Below are positions 58,201 to 64,000 of a DNA stretch of 64,000 nt, one piece after another; position 1 is the stretch's first letter; every line of letters begins with the position of its first letter. The notes under the pieces are model-generated. The model was given only the letters and a program-made list of their open reading frames with translations. It was not told where the DNA came from and ran no database searches. The position numbers were made by a program, and so were the translations under genes. The DNA is from Rhynchonema sp. JSB1_4 (Eukaryota > Nematoda > Chromadorea > Monhysterida > Xyalidae). The DNA lies in the NCBI GenBank assembly GCA_030248065.1, contig JASAMV010003611.1, positions 1 to 64,000 of the forward strand, written 5' to 3'.

Positions 58201-58758
58201 TCTGTGGTCTGTGTCGTATCGGATTCGGTCAAGGGCCACACAAGAAGACCACCACGCTCAAATGTCATCATCGATTTCATACAAAGGTTAGTTGGCTGGC
58301 TGATGTTTCACTGTTGACGTTTTATTGACGTCAGAGGCTGTTTAAAGCTTGAAAAGATCATGCTCTGTAGCGCGGCTGCAGCGCAGCAGCTCCATAAAAA
58401 TAAGTGTACACCGTGCTGACACGGCAGGCGGGCTTTTGTTTCGCACTGTCTTGACAAAGCATGCGTGTTTTAGGGCTCCACCAGATAGACCCGAAACCCG
58501 AAACATAAATTTGTTCTATGTCCATGTTTCGGGTAGAGCTATTATGAACGTTCACAGAAGGCATAACATTGTCCGCAAACGTATCCGTTGGGTCTAACAC
58601 GTAGTTTGACGTTCTTTCACGTCAATTTCAAGTATGTTACGTCTAGAATGGTCCCCTACAAATTGCAGTGCGCGCAAGACTGGTTGTCGCAAAAGCAGAC
58701 CTGTCCACAATGTGGCACGTTCTCGCCGTGTCCCGACGAATATCCGGAGCTGACGTAA
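43243..58758 (+). CDS. Large MATH / coiled-coil / RING-H2 protein, probable E3 ubiquitin ligase
   Basis: About 33 exons giving roughly 1,500 residues. Exons begin 43243-43294, 43368-43580 (cysteine-bearing start), then 43666 onward. Exons between 43666 and 44349 encode a MATH/TRAF domain closest to USP7's (LRLMIKNFHNMTD, PWKIMVMPR, KCLGFFLQCCPDAYS, ENDWGYSCFMTW, VILEVFVKAE). A helical linker, acidic Ser/Asp-rich and Pro-rich parts, and coiled-coil exons follow (about 50305-53040, for example LKDRKAEIKKLEKRLKQE). Then come Gln/Pro/Gly/Ser-rich exons (53310-56790). The last exons, 58140-58286 and 58669-58758, form a RING-H2 finger: C-x2-C (CGLC), CHHRFHTKC, CPQC, ending YPELT. A MATH domain plus RING suggests substrate binding plus ubiquitin transfer (inference). 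AATAAA signals lie at 59241 and 59320. Three hAT-type MITEs sit in its introns. Confidence 0.8.
45938..46469. mobile_element. 532-bp hAT MITE with nested foldback element
   Basis: Ends are CAGTGTTTGAACGGGAT (left) and, inverted, CAGTGTTCGAACGGGAT (right). The 8-bp TTCATAAT flanks both sides exactly (45930-45937, 46470-46477), diagnostic of hAT. Subterminal ATCGGGATCGGGATCCC repeats lie in both arms. The centre (about 46022-46306) is a second inverted-repeat element (GTTTGCATGGCCGCACTTGC and inverse, right tip GGGCGCGTCC) inserted into the first. It lies in an intron of the MATH/RING gene. Confidence 0.85.
47165..47560. repeat. AT-rich GGAAAAAACCG-type repeat in an intron
   Basis: Clusters of GGAAAAAACGGTTTTTTCC occur near 47172-47225 and 47450-47520, separated by ordinary intron sequence. 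Similar clusters occur near 48773-48900. They may be the ends of AT-rich TIR elements related to those at 7398 and 25019; boundaries and target duplications were not found. Confidence 0.35.
49048..49115. repeat. Poly-A tract in an intron
   Basis: A run of about 24 A is followed by T, A and C homopolymers. The 18-bp word CATAATGCTGAAATGTTTC occurs just downstream (about 49117) and also near 48744, suggesting a duplicated or inserted segment. Confidence 0.6.
52256..52655. mobile_element. 400-bp hAT MITE, copy 1 of the CAGTGGTGTCGTT family
   Basis: Ends are CAGTGGTGTCGTTG and its inverse CAACGACACCACTG. The 8-bp AAACGGGC flanks both sides (52248-52255, 52656-52663). The interior has CCCTGGTATGGGGTATGGGA-type repeats and no ORF. 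It lies in an intron of the MATH/RING gene. Confidence 0.9.
54139..54539. mobile_element. 401-bp hAT MITE, copy 2 of the CAGTGGTGTCGTT family
   Basis: Same ends and interior as the element at 52256. The 8-bp GATTGAGG flanks both sides (54131-54138, 54540-54547). It also lies in an intron of the MATH/RING gene, about 1.5 kb from copy 1. Confidence 0.9.
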
Positions 58759-61242
58759 TGTTTCATCCAACTAGCTGCGATGCCCGTTCGTATTTTCCAA
58801 ACAACACGCACAACGTACGTCCAAACCCGACTTCGACTAGGAGGTGCACCTTAGCGACAACTGTTAGCTGCTCCCAACGTAGGTACGTATGTTCTGTTGA
58901 TGGTCATGTATTTTTCTCCTCTGGCAATTTATTTCATCATGGCAAAGTCAGTTACAGTGTATTGTAATTGCAACACACAAACTGCTCTGTGTTCTCCTGA
59001 GCGGCATGGCAACCCTTGCTCACATACTTGAGCGTTCAACTGTAGTGGCCTTCTATGTATTATTGTTCATGCTCCACCCTCATCACAATTTAGCCGTTTC
59101 CTAAGAACACGCAAAGGCACCCCTGTGTATCTTTCTATACACGTTTCTCTCTGATCCTTGTTTATACCCTGATTTGTCAAGAGAACTGCCATAATTTCAA
59201 GCTCTAACAACATTGATCGCAAAGCCAGTATATACCCTGAAATAAATTGTAGTCAGTAATATGTTCTGTATTGTTTCCTGTTTTTCATGTCCATCTGATC
59301 TAAATAGAAATTTATAATTAATAAATAAATCCTATTTATGGGGCGGGTGGTATTGGTCTGTGTATCGTGCTATGTATTTGTGACGTGGTGGTTTATTTTA
59401 TCATAAAATGTGGTAGATTAAGAAGTGTTCCAAAATTATATATATTCTACGAAACGAGGTTAGCAGATTCATATTATATATGCAGATTGCTTTTGTGTGA
59501 GCCAGATTTCCGGAGTTTCGAAATTTTGTCTTTGATTTGATGCTGTCTCTAATTTGGTGGGAGGCTCTTGGGGTTGGTCCTTTCGTCGTTTTTGGTCGTC
59601 TTGTGAAGATCTTGTTTGTTGCTGCTGCTGGTGTATTGAAAATAACACAATGTTGGTTGATGCTATATTAGCTTAGCGAATTTCGTCTGTTTCCTGGGCG
59701 CTCGATGTTTTGTACATTTCTGAGTTTACTACCACCACCACCACCTACGTAATTGTTGGGTGTTTCGTTTGGTCTGGTTACGCGCGCGTGTGTGCACTTT
59801 GTTCTTTAACCGAACTTGTTTTCAAGGGTTACCCGTCGCCAATTTATTTCGTTGGAAACTGAACCCCACTCAAACAACAGATGATGTTATTAATTCTGTG
59901 CTACCACAACTACAAGCCGGCACTAAGTGCTAATATTCATTCAGCAAAGAGTTTCTCTTTTATTTTTGTTGCTCCTGTTTTCTTCTCAAACATTTGTTTT
60001 CTTCTTCTCTACTATTTCTCCCTTCCCCCACAGCACAGAGTGTCATGTTATGTTCATACATATTGCGTGTATATTCTGATCCTGCCGTTTTCAACTTCAA
60101 TAATAATGAAAATTTTGAAATAATAATTATTTTAACATCGTTATTGATTTCGCAACAGTCTTGTTTTCCTTCTCCTGGTTTCTTCTCTTGTCGTGGCGTC
60201 TATTTTGCTGTTGACGTGAGTTTTTGTCGTTATTTTTTCATAGGAAACAACGCGGATTCAACTAGAGATCATATTTTGTGATTATTGCCTAACAAAGCCC
60301 TTATTATTACAAATTTCGATACGTTACCCAATTGAAATGAGCTACTAAGACAGAACACATGCGTGCGTTTTTTGTTGTTTTTTCATCGTTTTATTTTCAT
60401 AGTTTACTTTTGTTCATCCTATCACGTTTCGTTGTTCTGTACATTACATTTTACATTTATACACATTTTTTTCCAGAATTTAGGATCAGAGCCCGCACGC
60501 GTACATATTGTGTGTTTTTACGGCTTGCGTATTTCCTTTATTTGCGAGTGCGTGTGTTTTTTCTTTCGGAAAAATTAGTTTTTCGTTCAATTTCTTTTTC
60601 GATTATTATTTTGGGGCGCTGCTGTGTGTGCTTATTATATTATTTCAAATGAATGTTTTGCATTATGAAACATCACATACACACATACATTATGACTGTG
60701 TTTTTGATGAGGATATATTACATACGTACATTGATTGATTGATTATTGTACCTTTATTATATTACGAGCAAAAAACGTGAATCAGCTAAAAAAACCGTGA
60801 TGTATTTATTTTTTGTTGAATAGGACTTGCAGGAAGACACCGTTCCGAATTTATTTCTTTTGTGAGATGAGGAAACAGCACCAGATAAGCAAGCCGTCAC
60901 CAATAATGATAATGCTGTGTGAAACATCAAAGGCACTGTACACAATATGGCACAAGAATTGGTATCACAAACTCCGGACATAAATAACCATTAATAGATA
61001 AGTAACGTCGTCCGAAAAAAATCCTTACCGCAGCAGAATCCGGCTCCGCAAAAACGTTTGGCTCATAATACTGTCGTCAACTCTGCTCGCCAATTCTCAT
61101 GTGTAATTGCTCGCGCTCATTTAGGCCCTGCTTGATTTCACGACGAGACGTGACGACAAAACCATGAACGAAGTTTTGTTCAGATTATACTAAAGATTAG
61201 ATTTTTAAAAAAAACGATTGTGCATGCTTCTGAGCAAAAAAG
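58759..61242. other. 3' flanks of two convergent genes; no gene seen
   Basis: 3' UTR and flank of the MATH/RING gene, then AT-rich sequence down to the 3' end of the UDP-galactopyranose mutase gene. The frames here are short and lack recognisable domains. Confidence 0.5.
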
Positions 61243-64000
61243 TCAGACGAGCCCAGTTTTATACACAGTTTCTGGTTTGCCATTCCACAGACGGTCGGCC
61301 AGTTCGAAACCCTGTGCGAAACTGTGGTCCATGTTGGCAACTTCGTATTTCCAACCTCCAAATCGGCCGCGACTAAAAACAAGGACCGAATGATCACTCA
61401 ATTTCATTATTTTGTGCGTCAGCTTTGTTTTTATGTCAGTTAGCTACCTTCCTTTGGATTTGAATGCTTTATTAGCAAGCTCCCTGATGTTTCACACTGC
61501 GCTACACAAACTGCATCACGGCTGGTTGGTCAGGATAGGAGATTTTCAGAGCAAAATCAAATTTGCAGCTTGACATGGTGCCACTTTTTTCGAACGAACT
61601 AAAATGTGTAAATGTGGAAAACAAAATCCCAGCTGTCGAAATCACCTGTAAATATTCAATCCTTCTAACGTCCTGTGTGCCTTCGTCAATTCTTCGTCCC
61701 TTTCCACTGTTGGTATTGGATAACCATATGGCAGGAGGCAGTACCACTGATGTTTCACTTGCGAGGCGTTGGCGATTATGCCGCTGCGGATGATGCCTGG
61801 AATTGTTTCAAACGTCGAAGATAAAGAACAACAGAGTTGTGCGCGAGCCCAAGTTCCAAAAGTGCCCGGAAATGGGATAACCAAATTTTTTTATTTTTTA
61901 TGCATTAATTTTTTCAAGTTTTGATTAATTCCGATCTTCACTCACAATCTCCATCTCTAAACACGGTGGTAATTCCAAGTCGAAATTTCCGACCAAAGTG
62001 CACAGTTTCGGGAAATGCGGTAACATGAACCCGCTTTTGAATGCTTTTAACGACGCAGCATTCAAAACACATGTTCTATGCTTGTTTGTTGCTTATTTCT
62101 CTGTGTGGCTGCCCGCCTTGAATTTAGATTTTTATGTCCCGATAAAACTGCTTTCATCGCATGCATTTATTACCATCGAACTCCAAAACGTCATCATCTG
62201 TCATGCTGTTGGCTATCTTTGTTGTTATTCAACTGCTGACTGCGTCGATCGAGTGTACATTTTCGTGCAAGTCATGTTCGTCGACCGGTCTGTCCTGGAC
62301 CACCAAACAGTTTATAATGAACCAATTCGGTATCACGCATTCAATCGGCGACAATCACTATTGTGCACTGCCGAACAGCGAGTTCTTCGAGCAAGAGATT
62401 CCGTCGCAAAAGTGCGAGTTGGGCAGATGCTTGAAGCTCAAGATCGACTCGCCACGTTAGTCATTCGATTTGGTCAATCCCTATTCTATCCATGGCTAAT
62501 CCGGTTGTTGTCAACGCAACTGTCTGTATGTGATTTGTGCAAAAGCAGGTGGCTGGGTGTCGGCTACAATTATAGCATGCAACACACACGTGGGATTGCG
62601 TGAAAACTGTATTGGCCCAAATTCTCGAAAGCGAAACCGCCACGAGGGAGGTGCAACGCTTTCGATAATTTGGGCCGTTGAGTGTCGACGACAGCCATAT
62701 AAGCGCGGAGGAAATGAACACAGGGTTGCTGACCATAGACTGGCTACGCCGCTGACCTAAGTTGGCGACAACGGAATCTAGCTGAGTTTGCACGAAGCAC
62801 ATGCAGGTTGAAATGACAACATTACTATAAGCCGTTATTAATGATGGAACAGAAAAATTTACAAAATATAGGGATAAGCGATGAGAAATTTGTTATTGCT
62901 CCAACTTTAGAATGCATTATAAAGACTACTGGTCACACTATTTGGCAATGACGGCCAAAACACATAATGCTAATTGCCAAAACACCTATACATTGCAGAC
63001 GTACAGACGGTGGTGCGGGCGTGCGCCACCAGCGAACAGCTGCTGCGAGAGCACAATGACGATGACTGTGAGCGCAGTGCCAGCCCCAGCCAATTGGGTG
63101 ACCGTCACTCGACCATTTGCACGTGCGCTGGCAACGGCTGTAACAGCGTTCCACAGCCACAGAAACCAATCATGTGGCTGATTCTGCTATGGCCGCAATG
63201 CTGACTTTGCACTTTTGATTCAACTATGGGTGATATTTTCGAAACGGTGTAAAGGTCAGTTGGGTGTAAAGGTCGGTGGAAAGCTCGGTCGACAGCTCAG
63301 TGCGATGGACCTCGGTGTAAACTTGAAACATTCCACGTTAATAACAGGCAGTGTTTCACGTTTACACCGAGCTCCGCCGACTGAGCTTTCGACCGAACTT
63401 TACACCGACCTTTACGCCCAACTGACCTTTACACCGTTTCGAAAATTCCACCCAATGTATGTATCACGGGCACAAATCGCTAGAAAGTCACCACAAAGAC
63501 GCCGTGCATTTGAGCGATCTCTAGATGTGTCAAAAATTGCATGTGTCTGTAGATCACGTGGTAAAAGAGGCCACTCCAGACGCAAATTACAGTATGGTAC
63601 TCTCAAATGGGTGGCTCATGCCCCACCGACTCTTAGGGGTCCACATTTTTTTGAAACAAGCGTCAGTATTCACTAATCATTTGACACAATGTCATGTGCT
63701 GTCACAGCTATAATCAGCATCAAGCCGTGGTGTTTGGTGCACTGTTTCATCGCTTAATCTGTTTTTTTTTCAAGTATTTTAATAGCAGAAACGAAAAAAG
63801 CGATGTGTAATAATGGATGCTGAAACATCACCCCACTCACCATCGACACACTTATCAACAATCTCCTTGGAATCGACGTGTGCGTTCGGTTTCCTTCCAA
63901 CTTCAAGCAACAACGACCAAAATTTTCCCGGATCAGGTGTCATACAACGATTGTAGTTCGATAGAAAGGTCACTCGATAGAAAATTATGCTCGGGTCTGG
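61243..64000 (-). CDS. glf-1: UDP-galactopyranose mutase, C-terminal part (5' end outside window)
   Basis: FAD enzyme that interconverts UDP-galactopyranose and UDP-galactofuranose for surface glycoconjugates; present in nematodes, fungi and protists, absent from vertebrates. Minus-strand exons: 63841-64000 (FYRVTFLSNYNRCMTPD, KFWSLLLEVGRKPNAHVD), 61646-61796 (SQVKHQWYCLLPYGYPIPTV then ERD), 61243-61372 (SRGRFGGWKYEVANMDHSFA then QGFE, ending KTGLV, TGA). The junctions are in phase (G|GC and AG|T), giving 146 residues to the stop. The P-GYP-P-ERD and GRFG-WKYEV-N-DHS blocks are family hallmarks lining the substrate and FAD site. The N-terminal Rossmann part lies beyond the right edge. The 2-kb intron 61797-63840 contains a whole gene on the other strand and a foldback element. 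Confidence 0.88.
62203..63204 (+). CDS. Ly6/uPAR-like secreted (possibly GPI-anchored) protein nested in the mutase intron
   Basis: Two exons, 62203-62455 and 62999-63204, join in frame (459 nt, 152 residues). Signal peptide MLLAIFVVIQLLTASIEC; an upstream in-frame ATG at 62161 is possible but would spoil the signal. Cysteine pattern: CKSC near the mature start, HYCALP, KCELGRC, RACATSEQL, DDDCER, then CTCAGNGCN. The last is the C.C....CN ending typical of three-finger Ly6/uPAR and nematode ET-module domains. The C-terminus MWLILLWPQC is hydrophobic and could be a GPI-attachment signal. Acceptor ATTGCAG, donor GTTAG. Function unknown; extracellular. It lies wholly inside one intron of the mutase gene, on the opposite strand. 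Confidence 0.75.
63228..63453. mobile_element. 226-bp foldback TIR element, copy 2
   Basis: Reverse-orientation copy of the element at 20112-20337 with the same length and ends (GGGTGATATTTTCGAAACGG and inverse). Flanks are TAT (left) and AAT (right), so the 3-bp duplication has one mismatch. It lies in the mutase intron, 23 bp after the stop of the nested Ly6-like gene. Confidence 0.85.

Noticed and set aside
60757..60981. 74-codon minus frame with several cysteines
   Set aside because: No splice sites or recognisable cysteine spacing; it lies in AT-rich sequence downstream of the mutase stop.
61930..62030. Extra mutase exon in the large intron (frame with HFPKLCTLVGNFDLELPP)
   Set aside because: Flanking mutase exons already join in phase without it, and the residues do not match the enzyme family.

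Overview
The window looks like nuclear DNA of a nematode or close relative. Genes are split by many introns with GT donors and a TTTCAG-like acceptor. There are many secreted ShKT-domain (six-cysteine) genes, and a eukaryotic UDP-galactopyranose mutase sits with CCM2-, ABHD12- and MATH/RING-type genes. The species cannot be named from sequence alone. All gene models below were spliced by eye.

Layout. (1) 1-34.3 kb, minus strand: a tandem family of eight small secreted-protein genes. They are built from a signal-peptide exon plus exons that each encode one cysteine module: an unassigned six-cysteine module (called F here, faintly fibronectin-I-like at its C-terminal half) or an ShKT module (called S). 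Orders are A = SP-F-F-F-F-F-S-F-S-F-S... (runs off the left edge), B = SP-F-F-F-F-S-F-S, C and D = SP-F-S-F-S, E and F = SP-S-F-S-F-S, G = SP-His-F, H = SP-His-F-S-S-S. Internal module exons are multiples of three and lie in phase 1, so the spliced frames close exactly. A different plus-strand secreted cysteine-rich gene (5.4-8.5 kb) sits between A and B and also uses phase-1 exons. Relic modules, inverted duplications and many short transposons lie between the genes. (2) 34.5-37 kb: a GC-richer intronless 739-codon ORF with internal repeats, a repeated 15-mer leader and a low-complexity distal end. (3) 37.7-42.3 kb, minus: a CCM2 (malcavernin) homologue downstream of an ABHD12-type lipase. 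(4) 43.2-58.8 kb, plus: one large gene of about 33 exons encoding an N-terminal USP7-like MATH domain, an acidic and coiled-coil middle, low-complexity Q/P/G/S tracts and a C-terminal RING-H2 finger, probably an E3 ubiquitin ligase. (5) 61.2-64 kb, minus: the C-terminal exons of UDP-galactopyranose mutase, with a complete Ly6/uPAR-like secreted gene nested on the opposite strand in one intron.

Mobile DNA is abundant. It includes hAT-type elements with CAGTG ends and 8-bp target duplications, short TIR elements with 3-bp duplications (one a 139-bp hairpin with perfect arms, another present twice at 226 bp with a paralogous empty site), an 885-bp TAA-flanked element, and a 1.4-kb unit with 92-bp terminal direct repeats around a lysine-rich ORF. 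The secreted cluster is the most unusual part: a local factory of exon-shuffled cysteine-module proteins that probably act outside the cell.
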